Below, piece by piece: positions 57,065 through 64,000 of a stretch of 64,000 bases of DNA. The notes under the pieces are model-generated. The model did no database searches, was not told the DNA's origin, and saw nothing but the letters and a program-made list of their open reading frames with translations. The position numbers and the translations under genes were made by a program. Source of the DNA: Eubacterium maltosivorans (GTDB lineage Bacteria > Bacillota > Clostridia > Eubacteriales > Eubacteriaceae); assembly GCF_002441855.2 (NCBI RefSeq), contig NZ_CP029487.1:1364001-1428000 (forward strand), in the 5' to 3' direction. Position 1 is the stretch's first letter. The number at the start of each line of letters is the position of its first letter.

Positions 57065-57442
57065 CTAAATCAGGCACACACTTGCTTTAAGCCCCGCCTG
57101 TCCTGCTTCACTTCTACTCGCAGGAAGATAGTTTAATTTTGCTAAAATCGCATCAAAACGGTTATCATTATACGAAAATGAGACTTCCCCGACTCTTTCG
57201 GATGTTTTATTCACATCCACAGTAAGCATTGCCTTGACAAGTTCCTTATTCACGACCTTCACAATATCTGAAACCGGATCACCTACTGTTAATTTGTAGT
57301 AATCGCAATGGCCGTCAATCATATTCTTCGCTGCAAGAGCAAAGTTTGTTAAGGTCTTATCCGTGTATTTATCGGCCTTTACTCCCAAATACTCCTTGAT
57401 TTCTTCAAGATCAGCATATGGATTTTTTTCTACTTCTGGCAT
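57065..57442 (-). CDS. Head-tail adaptor (gp6-like)
   Basis: 125 residues, helical: MPEVEKNPYADLEEIKEYLGVKADKYTDKTLTNFALAAKNMIDGHCDYYKLTVGDPVSDIV... The DLEEIKEYLGV opening and helical bundle are typical of gp6/YqbG-like adaptors that bind the portal ring. It starts the connector group after the head genes. Confidence 0.8.
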   Translation of the reverse strand: MPEVEKNPYADLEEIKEYLGVKADKYTDKTLTNFALAAKNMIDGHCDYYKLTVGDPVSDIVKVVNKELVKAMLTVDVNKTSERVGEVSFSYNDNRFDAILAKLNYLPASRSEAGQAGLKASVCLI

Positions 57443-57450
57443 AAAAGCAC

Positions 57451-57762
57451 CTACTCGAACAGTCCGGTTTTCAGTAGTTTTTCCTTCAGCTCTTCCTGAA
57501 CCTCGACTGGTTCGCCTTTCTTATACAAAACACCATTGCTCAAGAAAGAAGCTGCTCTCGTAAGAACAACGATATTGAGCGGATGCTTAAGTTTTGGTTC
57601 CAGTTCTTTTTCCTCTGGTTCTTGTTCTTCTTTAATTGTTTCTGGAACAGCTTCTTCCACTGGAAGCCCGGCCTGTTCTTCCAGTATGACTTCTGCCGGG
57701 CTTCTGTCTTTCTTTTCATCAGCGGTGACCTTATGTCCCGCTTCTACCTTTTTTACTGCCAT
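57451..57762 (-). CDS. Prophage head-region protein, 103 aa
   Basis: A lysine/glutamate-rich N-terminal half (KKVEAGHKVTADEKKDRSPAEVILEEQAGLPVEEAVPETIKEEQEPEEKELEPKLKH) and a short folded C-terminus (LNIVVLTRAASFLSNGVLYKKGEPVEVQEELKEKLLKTGLF). The C-terminal part resembles the small Gp-type proteins found just after capsid or fibre genes. No function assigned. It precedes the adaptor gene by eight bases. Confidence 0.7.
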   Translation of the reverse strand: MAVKKVEAGHKVTADEKKDRSPAEVILEEQAGLPVEEAVPETIKEEQEPEEKELEPKLKHPLNIVVLTRAASFLSNGVLYKKGEPVEVQEELKEKLLKTGLFE

Positions 57763-57771
57763 ATATTCTCC

Positions 57772-58050
57772 TTAAGCGGATGCCTGCGTCACAGTAATCG
57801 CCGATGTTGAATCATCTGTGAAAGTTACTGTTCCGCCGGTAACCTTACCAGCCTCGTCAGTGGTCAAGGCAATGGCTTTCACACCAACGCCTTTATCACC
57901 TTTAACGCCTTCACCTTTTGTGTATATATTTGTTATTTCGTCAATTACTCCCGCAATAGATGTGCTGTGAAAATCTTCAACAGTGCCACTACCTTTTATT
58001 TTCACAGCAAGCTTTTTAAGGGAGCTGACAATTGATGTACTTAATCCCAT
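57772..58050 (-). CDS. Head fibre-like protein
   Basis: 92 residues: a helical start (MGLSTSIVSSLKKLAVKIKGSGTVEDFHSTSIAGVIDEITNIY), a short collagen-like stretch (KGEGVKGDKGVGV) and a beta C-terminus (KAIALTTDEAGKVTGGTVTFTDDSTSAITVTQ). This layout matches the phage head-fibre family found directly after the capsid gene. It would be displayed on the capsid. Confidence 0.75.
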   Translation of the reverse strand: MGLSTSIVSSLKKLAVKIKGSGTVEDFHSTSIAGVIDEITNIYTKGEGVKGDKGVGVKAIALTTDEAGKVTGGTVTFTDDSTSAITVTQASA

Positions 58051-58064
58051 ACTAAAGCCTCCGA

Positions 58065-59006
58065 TCAGGTGCGGTCTTTGCTGACAACAATCACGTCCGG
58101 ATTATGGATTTCAAAGTCACAGTCCGCCAGAAGGGTGTATTCGTGTCTTAATTTACGCGGCACCACTTCATGGTATGTCTCTAAGCTGCCACCATAAATA
58201 CCATAAGCAAGGTTTTTGTAAGTAGTCAGCATTCTGTAACCGTCAGGAAGAAAACCCACAGGCACAATCTCAAACCCATCATAATTGACATTTTGGCCGC
58301 TGATCAGGACGGAATCACCGAGAGCCGTGTTTCTTTCGACCAGCTGATTCTTGTATTTTCTGTTTTCTGCATGGGAAACAAAGATTTTCAGTTGGCTTTT
58401 ATCTTCCTGCTGATACATCTGGAAGTATTTCGATGGCATCTGTGACAGCATTGCATCAAAAATCTTAATCATATCTCCATTTAATGCTTTGGAGTCATGT
58501 TTATGTGTGCCTGAGTCACTTTCACAAATCTTAATCCATCCGTCGTTAATGGATAAAAAGTCCTTGTCTCCGCTCGATGTGTCAGATTCATCGCCGTTAA
58601 AGGCTAAATCAACGGTGTCATTTGCAAACTGCTGGGCAAATAATCGGGCTAAAGTAGTGTTTGCCTTTTTACCTTCAATATTTTCCTTCATAAACTGGAA
58701 AGTGATGTCATACGGCATGATTACACCCACAGCGGAAAGTTCTCGCTGATCTGTGGTGAAGGTGCCAGTTGCCGCATTATCCTGATTTTCTTTCTGTTTA
58801 CGCATGGCACGCTTGTTGACTTCTCCGTATTCCAGAGTACGTCTTGTGCTCTGCATGGTAATCATGTCCACCCTGCTCAAGAAAGGTGAGTAATCTTTCA
58901 TAAAAGTAATAAACTGTCTGGACTGTTCAGGATTCATTTTCCCGCCGTTACCTAACACTGCGGTATCGATAGCGGCTTTAGACATAAGTGTTCTGTTATT
59001 CATCAT
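58065..59006 (-). CDS. Major capsid protein
   Basis: 313 residues starting MMNNRTLMSKAAIDTAVLGNGGKMNPEQSRQFITFMKDYSPFLSRVDMITMQSTRRTLEYGEVNKRAMRKQKENQDN. An HK97-fold capsid of the P2/Mu-like length class, with SINDGWIKICES, a middle LKIFVSHAENRKYKNQLVERN and the C-terminal AYGIYGGSLETYHEVVPRKLRHEYTLLADCDFEIHNPDVIVV. A GGAGGA site precedes the ATG. It lies after the scaffold-like gene as expected. Confidence 0.9.
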   Translation of the reverse strand: MMNNRTLMSKAAIDTAVLGNGGKMNPEQSRQFITFMKDYSPFLSRVDMITMQSTRRTLEYGEVNKRAMRKQKENQDNAATGTFTTDQRELSAVGVIMPYDITFQFMKENIEGKKANTTLARLFAQQFANDTVDLAFNGDESDTSSGDKDFLSINDGWIKICESDSGTHKHDSKALNGDMIKIFDAMLSQMPSKYFQMYQQEDKSQLKIFVSHAENRKYKNQLVERNTALGDSVLISGQNVNYDGFEIVPVGFLPDGYRMLTTYKNLAYGIYGGSLETYHEVVPRKLRHEYTLLADCDFEIHNPDVIVVSKDRT

Positions 59007-59023
59007 CGTATTTGTTCCTCCTC

Positions 59024-59803
59024 TTACTCTGCTACAAAGTAGCCATCAAAAATATCAGCTTCTTTTTCAATCACTTTTGGATCTTCCGCTTCGTCGCTCT
59101 TAGCGATTCCACGGGACTTTTCAATACCGGAAAGGCGTTTTTCCATATCTTCCAAAGTACCGCCAACGGCTTCTTTCACAATGTCTTTAATGCTCGCTGT
59201 CATTTCATTGGCATTCATCTCTGCTTTTTCGGATTTAGAAACTTCTTCCGGATGATCGTCTTTCTCAATCGTTTCGATTTTTTCCTTCAGTGGCTTAACC
59301 ACTTCTTCGACCGTGCTTTTAATAATTTCCTGTAATTCTTCTGTGTTCAATTCTTCTTCCTCCTTTTGAAGATCAAAAAAAGCATCACTTTTCGCAATGC
59401 TCTTAGTGCTTAATTTTGTTTTCATATAAGACGAAAATTCATCTATTGTATTCGCATAGGCGGCCTGCTTATCCTTAATGTCGCTTCTGGCAATCTCCCG
59501 GATTGTGCCGTTAAACGTGTCGGACGCTCTATATAGGTTATTCATTACATCTTCCGTCGCCATCTTAGACGCAAACGATGGAACAGGCACTTGTTTTTCA
59601 GCTTTTTCAATATCCTGCTTCGAGAAAAAAGCTTTCATATGTTCAAAAAAGCTCTTTTCGACAGGTTCTTTTTCTTCTTCTGCCTGCTCGTAATCTTCTT
59701 TGTAGATGGCAATCTCTTGTTTGTTCGCGCCCTTTTTAACCAGCGAAATGTAATCTACATCAATATCTTCCATTTCGCCAGGCACTATTTTCTTTTCAGG
59801 CAT
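59024..59803 (-). CDS. Scaffold-like phage head protein
   Basis: 259 residues from ATG 59803 (GGAGAAGAAC upstream; further upstream codons lie within the protease gene). It begins MPEKKIVPGEMEDIDVDYISLVKKGANKQEIAIYKEDYEQ, where DVDYISLVKKGANK is a motif seen at the start of prohead protease/scaffold proteins. The rest is charged and coiled-coil-rich (LNTEELQEIIKSTVEEVVKPLKEKIETIEKDD; EKAEMNANEMTASIKDIVKEAVGGTLEDMEKRLSGIEKS). A scaffold role is inferred from position before the capsid and this composition. Confidence 0.8.
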   Translation of the reverse strand: MPEKKIVPGEMEDIDVDYISLVKKGANKQEIAIYKEDYEQAEEEKEPVEKSFFEHMKAFFSKQDIEKAEKQVPVPSFASKMATEDVMNNLYRASDTFNGTIREIARSDIKDKQAAYANTIDEFSSYMKTKLSTKSIAKSDAFFDLQKEEEELNTEELQEIIKSTVEEVVKPLKEKIETIEKDDHPEEVSKSEKAEMNANEMTASIKDIVKEAVGGTLEDMEKRLSGIEKSRGIAKSDEAEDPKVIEKEADIFDGYFVAE

Positions 59804-60242
59804 GTTCTTCTCCTTCCTGCTTAATCGTGGCTGTCCCGCCAATTGAAAAACCGGTTATGTCACCCTTAACTATCTCATTCCATGTGGTTTCATCGGTTAC
59901 CTCAACGGCGGCCACCCAGTCACCGGGTTCTGCGTTAATATCTTCTACGGGGGCTTTGGCAATATAGCTCTCCAAGACAGTTCCATATCCAGAGACACCG
60001 TTGTGCTGCTTGTCCACTCCTGCACTTTTCTGTACTTTCTTTGGTTTTTGTAACTTTCGGTTAAAATTGTGGCAAGCCTTTTTAACTTCTGCCTCTGTCG
60101 CCCAATTATGATCGGTATCAACAAAATCTGTTGGTTTTCCATTTTCGTCAAACGCCTTGGACGCCTTGTAGACGACGCCGTACACAATACGTTCTTCGTT
60201 GTCGATTTTTGAGATCGGCATCGTGACATTCATTCTTTCCAA
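59796..60242 (-). CDS. XkdF-like prohead protease domain protein
   Basis: 148 residues. IDNEERIVYGVVYKASKAFDENGKPTDFVDTDHNWATEAEVKKACHNFNRKLQKPKKV and TVLESYIAKAPVEDINAEPGDWVAAVEVTDETTWNEIVKGDITGFSIGGTA match the XkdF-like putative phage serine protease. The best start is TTG 60242, with GAGGTGA six bases upstream; ATG 60233 has only a poor site. It overlaps the scaffold gene start by eight bases. Confidence 0.82.
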   Translation of the reverse strand: MERMNVTMPISKIDNEERIVYGVVYKASKAFDENGKPTDFVDTDHNWATEAEVKKACHNFNRKLQKPKKVQKSAGVDKQHNGVSGYGTVLESYIAKAPVEDINAEPGDWVAAVEVTDETTWNEIVKGDITGFSIGGTATIKQEGEEHA

Positions 60243-60318
60243 TCAGTTCACCTCATTTCTGCATAAAAATAAGACCATAACCCCGGTCTCAAGGGAGATA
60301 ATCGGATCACCAGCCTTC

Positions 60319-60564
60319 CTAAGCCTTGGCGTACAAGGACTCAAACATATCCGCATGCATCTGTGTCAGTTCACCGCTACGGTCAATCAGGTAACGGCCA
60401 AAATCGGTTATGACCGTAGGACCAGACTCTGGCTTATACACCAGAAAATAGTTTTCCTTGTCGATGCTGACCTGACACTTGTTTTCCTTTGCTAGCTCAA
60501 GATAATTCTCTTTTGTTATCTTTTCGGCCTTAACCATTTCTGGCTTGCGTGCATAATCTCTCAC
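60319..60564 (-). CDS. Prophage head-region protein, 81 aa
   Basis: Start GTG 60564, one base after the stop of the preceding gene and about ten bases from a GGAG site inside it; an in-frame ATG at 60537 is possible. The product (MRDYARKPEMVKAEKITKENYLELAKENKCQVSIDKENYFLVYKPESGPTVITDF...) is soluble with a beta core and a C-terminal helix (ELTQMHADMFESLYAKA). Family not recognised. It sits between the MuF and protease genes. Confidence 0.7.
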   Translation of the reverse strand: MRDYARKPEMVKAEKITKENYLELAKENKCQVSIDKENYFLVYKPESGPTVITDFGRYLIDRSGELTQMHADMFESLYAKA

Positions 60565-60565
60565 A

Positions 60566-61489
60566 TCATCCTTTCTCCTTTCCTCGGGTGTAGTCGATCC
60601 AACACCGGCAGCGGATAATATTTCCAACGGCTCCTTTTGGATCTCCGGGATAGCGCAGGCTTTCATCGTGGACAGTGAAACTCCCTAAAATGGGCACTGT
60701 CTGCCCGTTGGCCGCCCTGTGCCAGTCTCTTACTTTGTTATCCCCGACCGTGTGCCATGTTTTATGGGTCATTCCCGCAATAATGGCTGCGTAATATCGG
60801 GCGGTGTTGGCTGCTTTAATGGCTTCTGTCTGGGCAATGGTTCTCGCCCGGCGCTTCACTCCCTGGATAAGCTTTATAATCTGCTCTTTAATCAGATCAA
60901 GCACTTTTCCAATCTCTAAAGAGAGGTTATTTCTGAGTATCCGGTAAACTAAATCCCGGATCATTTCTTTTGTTGAGGTATTAAGTATCCCGGCAATGGC
61001 TTCTCTGTATTCTTTTGCCCATTCTTCGGCCCTTTTCTTGGCTTCCAACTTCTTTTGTCCGTCAAATTCTTGATAGGCGCTTTCCAGAATGGCTAAATAC
61101 AGCGGTTGAGCAATATCCGACAGGGCTTTACCAATGTTTTGATTACTCACCCAGATAAAGGCCACAATGGTCTCAGTCAGTTCTTCAATCTTCTTTTGTT
61201 TTTCCTCATCGGTCAGCTCTTCGTTCTCTACTTTGGCTATGCTGACGGCATATTTTTTTATCGGATGCTTCTTTAATGTTTCCAGCTTCTTAAGCATGGC
61301 TTTATATTGCGCTTCTAATGATGGAGCCGCCGCCTGTTCCATTGCTTCAACTGCGGACAGCAAACGCTTTTTATCAGCGGCAGCGTAACCTGTACCATCA
61401 ATAAAAGTCTTGTTCTCTTTGTCCAACTTCTTGATCGCTGCTTCACAAGCCTTCAAAACCTTTTTAAAAACTTCTTTATCCATCTTCAT
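60566..61489 (-). CDS. MuF/SPP1 gp7-type minor head protein
   Basis: 307 residues. N-terminal two thirds are helical; the C-terminal SPP1_gp7 domain is clear: ARTIAQTEAIKAANTARYYAAIIAGMTHKTWHTVGDNKVRDWHRAANGQTVPILGSFTVHDESLRYPGDPKGAVGNIIRCRCWIDYTRG. This family binds the portal inside the head and may be ejected with DNA. It overlaps the portal end by 14 bases. No extra toxin domain is seen at the C-terminus. Confidence 0.92.
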   Translation of the reverse strand: MKMDKEVFKKVLKACEAAIKKLDKENKTFIDGTGYAAADKKRLLSAVEAMEQAAAPSLEAQYKAMLKKLETLKKHPIKKYAVSIAKVENEELTDEEKQKKIEELTETIVAFIWVSNQNIGKALSDIAQPLYLAILESAYQEFDGQKKLEAKKRAEEWAKEYREAIAGILNTSTKEMIRDLVYRILRNNLSLEIGKVLDLIKEQIIKLIQGVKRRARTIAQTEAIKAANTARYYAAIIAGMTHKTWHTVGDNKVRDWHRAANGQTVPILGSFTVHDESLRYPGDPKGAVGNIIRCRCWIDYTRGKEKG

Positions 61490-63083
61490 CTATTCGTTCC
61501 TCACAGGCTTTTTTAAGAGCTTCCAAACCGTCAAGGATTGTTTGTGTGTTATCGGCTTTTTCCACTTCCTCACGGTCGCTGACAGGGTTATTCTCTGTAT
61601 TCTGGCTTTGTTTTTCCATCATCTTAAGATAAATCGGTAAGGGTATATTGCCCCAATCCTCTTCAAAGGGTTCTAATTTCTTGCCAAGCACCCGGCCTAA
61701 AGCGTCTAGAATCGCATTCGGCGTTGCGGCTCCGGATTCTGCATAGCTCTTTACTGCTGTGGCAACGGCGCTGTCATCCGATATGGTAGGAGACGCAAAT
61801 CGCAAGCTCACGTTCTGGATATTCAGGGCATTTTTTAGCAGATTGTTGAGCTTTGTTTCAAGTTCTTCACGCTCTGGCTGAAAAACCTGTTCCTCAGTGA
61901 CCTGCCGGGCGGTGTCTGCCGTTGCCCGGGTGTAGTCCTGGCTTTCTCCAGTATAGAGCGGCGGCAGCCTGAACGCTGAACGGATATGGTCACGGTTGTT
62001 ATTGCAGTAGTTTTGAAAAAGGCCGTCCTCTTGAAGCATGGCAGCTAAGGGCTTGATGTCAATGGAGACTTGAGATTTTGTATCGTCCCCCATCATCTTA
62101 TACTCGTTCTCGTTGCCCTCCGCTTCAAGGATCAGCCACTTGTGCTGAGCATTCTTCCCTTTGCCTTCCTCCAAAGCTTTGGTGCTGGCTTCGGTCAGCT
62201 TGCCGTTCTGCACAAGAATTGCCGAAGGTACGTGGCGGCCATCCTTAAAATACTTGTAATTCAGCTCGGCCGCCTCACGTGAGCCAACGATATTAAGGAG
62301 CTGCCCCATAATCCTTGGCAGCCCATAGGGCGTATAGGAACAGTAGATATTAAAAAAGATGATGCTTGACGCTTCATCTTCGCTGTTTTCGATATTGTCG
62401 GTGTATTCCCCTGTCCGGCAGTTTAGCGTTCGGGGATCGCCAAACTCTTTGAAATAGACTTTTTTCTCATCAATAATCTGGATGAACTTTCGGAACTTCT
62501 TTTTGATCGTGGATTCAATCTCATTCCCGTTATCGTCCTTGATTTTCCATGGTACTTCCACAGATTGGTTCTGTTTCTTGCACATTCGCACCTGGTGGGC
62601 TGGGACATGTGTAAAGCCTGCGGGTTCACCCATATTATTTTCAACCACTTCGATACATCCATAGCCGATGCTTTCCCGGTCAACGATGACTTTTTTCATG
62701 ACAGATGAAAAGCTCTCATCAAAATTGCAGTATTTAATCAGATTTTCCATTTTGATCTTTTCAGCATCAATTGGCTTTTTCTCAGCGTCTGATAGCTTTT
62801 CATAATCCACATCGCTTTCCACATTGACTCCAAATCCGACAATATTTGTCTTGTAAGCGTCAATGAGCTGCTGAAGAATATCCGATTCCTCAGTAAGCCT
62901 TGCCAGCTGCTCCGGCGTGTAAAGGGGCTCCAAAACATCACTATCGCCATAATAATCTTTAAAAGCATCCTCAGCCATTACCCGGCTTTCCATCACTGTT
63001 GTGTGTCCGACTGCTTTCGCGACCACATGATTTTCTCTGCCGGACTGACTGGGTATTGATTTTTTATTGTTTCGTTTAGTCAT
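61476..63083 (-). CDS. Phage portal protein
   Basis: 535 residues forming the DNA entry ring. Conserved parts include SDILQQLIDAYKTNIVGFGVNVESDVDYE, RESIGYGCIEVVENNMGEPAGFTHVPAHQVRMCKK, SIIFFNIYCSYTPYGLPRIMGQLLNIVGSREAAELNYKYFKDGRHVPSAILVQNG and IRSAFRLPPLYTGESQDYTRATADTARQVTEEQVFQPEREELE. The style is that of PBSX-type portals. It lies directly after the terminase and before the MuF gene. Confidence 0.94.
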   Translation of the reverse strand: MTKRNNKKSIPSQSGRENHVVAKAVGHTTVMESRVMAEDAFKDYYGDSDVLEPLYTPEQLARLTEESDILQQLIDAYKTNIVGFGVNVESDVDYEKLSDAEKKPIDAEKIKMENLIKYCNFDESFSSVMKKVIVDRESIGYGCIEVVENNMGEPAGFTHVPAHQVRMCKKQNQSVEVPWKIKDDNGNEIESTIKKKFRKFIQIIDEKKVYFKEFGDPRTLNCRTGEYTDNIENSEDEASSIIFFNIYCSYTPYGLPRIMGQLLNIVGSREAAELNYKYFKDGRHVPSAILVQNGKLTEASTKALEEGKGKNAQHKWLILEAEGNENEYKMMGDDTKSQVSIDIKPLAAMLQEDGLFQNYCNNNRDHIRSAFRLPPLYTGESQDYTRATADTARQVTEEQVFQPEREELETKLNNLLKNALNIQNVSLRFASPTISDDSAVATAVKSYAESGAATPNAILDALGRVLGKKLEPFEEDWGNIPLPIYLKMMEKQSQNTENNPVSDREEVEKADNTQTILDGLEALKKACEERIDEDG

Positions 63084-63088
63084 TTGCG

Positions 63089-64000
63089 CTACTCCTTTTT
63101 ATTGATGATCACTGGCATACAGGCCAGCACCACAGCGTCAGCCCGGTCAGGGGACTTCAAGCCACGCTCTTTCATGGCTTTTTTGGATTCTAGTTTTATC
63201 TTGCCGTTGGACTGCATGAAATACTTACGGGTGGTCATTTGCCCGACTAAATCTGAATCATCCGGCAGCTTAATATCGTCTTTCTGCATTAAGTCTCTTA
63301 CGACCGACCACATGTAAGTCACGATATCGTCATAATAGTACGAATCTTTCACGCCTTTTGGCACTTTTGAAGCAAAGTTAACAGGAATGATGATGAGCCA
63401 ATTGAGAGCTTCTTGTTGCTTAATCTCCATCAGGCGATCTGTTACGCCGCCACCAAGGCCAGTATCATCTATTTTCACGATGATATTTTTTACTGAGGGA
63501 TACTTCTCATGCAGATTCCGGCAGAGCTTTAAGGTATCCCCAACAGTAGCCATTAGGTTTTGACCATGTCTCATGATTAAAGGCTGCATTAATCGGTCTA
63601 TTTTCGCAGCGATGATGGTTTCATCATCCCCAAAGCGGGCAACGTCCACACCAATATTGATACTTTTGACTTGATGCTTCTTTTCTTCTTCCTCTGTTTT
63701 AAACAGTTCCAGATCAACCGCAGCTTCAACCAGACTGATTGGCATAAACACATCGTCTTCCTGCTTTGGAAACTCTCCGAGCACTCGAACACGAACCACA
63801 TTGCTATCCTTGCCATACTTACGGATCAGCGATTCAATATTCTTCTTGTTGGTGCGCTCTGTTTCCATGCTGTTGACACGATGAACCCTGTAATCCGCTC
63901 GGTCGACCGTATGACTATCATAAAAAGTGCCGCTTGTTTTGGTCGGATTGCTGCATAACAGAAGTTTATTGTTATCCCCGGACAAAGTCCCGAGAATCGC
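63089..64000 (-). CDS. Terminase large subunit (C-terminal nuclease part, cut by window edge)
   Basis: The C-terminal 303 residues of the packaging motor. The nuclease domain has SINIGVDVARFGDDETIIAAK (first metal Asp), IIVKIDDTGLGGGVTDRL and SPDRADAVVLACM (last metal Asp). The ATPase part lies beyond the window. The frame is open to base 64000, with five further codons before the first TTG. It lies six bases upstream of the portal gene. Confidence 0.93.
   Translation of the reverse strand, partial: AILGTLSGDNNKLLLCSNPTKTSGTFYDSHTVDRADYRVHRVNSMETERTNKKNIESLIRKYGKDSNVVRVRVLGEFPKQEDDVFMPISLVEAAVDLELFKTEEEEKKHQVKSINIGVDVARFGDDETIIAAKIDRLMQPLIMRHGQNLMATVGDTLKLCRNLHEKYPSVKNIIVKIDDTGLGGGVTDRLMEIKQQEALNWLIIIPVNFASKVPKGVKDSYYYDDIVTYMWSVVRDLMQKDDIKLPDDSDLVGQMTTRKYFMQSNGKIKLESKKAMKERGLKSPDRADAVVLACMPVIINKKE

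Larger units (their letters stand above)
31472..64000. mobile_element. Siphovirus-type prophage (left part, continues past the window)
   Basis: A continuous minus-strand block of phage genes runs from the integrase beside tRNA-Thr to a terminase large subunit cut by the window edge. Dit, tape-measure, Gp15 and connector genes show a long, non-contractile tail. Modules in transcription order are packaging, head, connector, tail, lysis, accessory, then integrase. Lysogeny-control, replication and small-terminase genes are not in the window. All structural genes visible are intact, apart from a question over the major tail protein C-terminus, so the phage may be functional. Confidence 0.93.

Noticed and set aside
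1-64000. CRISPR arrays, rRNA genes and insertion sequences
   Set aside because: No regularly spaced repeats, rRNA segments or transposase-like proteins were seen in the window.

Overview
The window looks like a Firmicutes (Clostridia) chromosome and most resembles a Eubacteriaceae acetogen of the Eubacterium limosum/callanderi type. That is inferred from protein style, moderate GC, Gram-positive cell-division gene order (yggS-sepF-ylmG...ylmH-rluD), a TPP-riboswitch thiCMED operon and strong sigma-A promoters with AGGAGG-type ribosome sites. No taxonomic marker was tested.

Bases 1-31,470 are host chromosome. A minus-strand housekeeping run (dapF, yicC, gmk, rpoZ, priA, def, fmt) diverges from rqcH. 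Next comes the ylm-type division cluster (HlyD-like adaptor, yggS, sepF, ylmG, an unknown gene, ylmH, rluD), broken up by a MATE transporter pseudogene. A tRNA-Pro follows, then a plus-strand group: an APC permease with a D-lactate-type dehydrogenase, and an ECF-S/SpoIIE phosphatase fusion. After that are a FUSC membrane protein, a MATE/CsoR-family operon with twin G/C-tract palindromes, the thiamine operon (promoter, riboswitch, terminator), an MntP/YtaF-family exporter with a long structured leader, and several membrane, surface or unknown genes.

From tRNA-Thr(CGU) at 31,396-31,471 to the right edge the window holds a siphovirus-type prophage, truncated at its terminase. Almost everything is on the minus strand. 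In transcription order it has terminase, portal, MuF head protein, protease, scaffold-like protein, capsid, connectors, tail tube, chaperones, tape measure with an M23 peptidase, distal tail, a 1650-residue tail protein, fibre/baseplate proteins, holin and endolysin. These are followed by a ClpP-fold protease, an SOS cassette (Y-family polymerase divergent from an SRAP/HMCES protein across a LexA-type box), two small operons driven by near-identical operator-promoters, and the tyrosine integrase beside the tRNA. A moron island (YefM/YoeB pair, a glycine-zipper protein, a small zinc-ribbon protein) lies inside the tail genes with its own promoters and terminator.

The most unusual features are a PriA that has lost its helicase motifs but kept its zinc cysteines; an unassigned leader RNA with a terminator upstream of the MntP-like gene; a MATE operon apparently controlled by a CsoR-family repressor; a compensated 5' half-copy of tRNA-Thr ending in a T tract; a likely small RNA divergent from the integrase; a 9-T frameshift in the HlyD-like adaptor; and a 44-codon open extension after the major tail protein stop.
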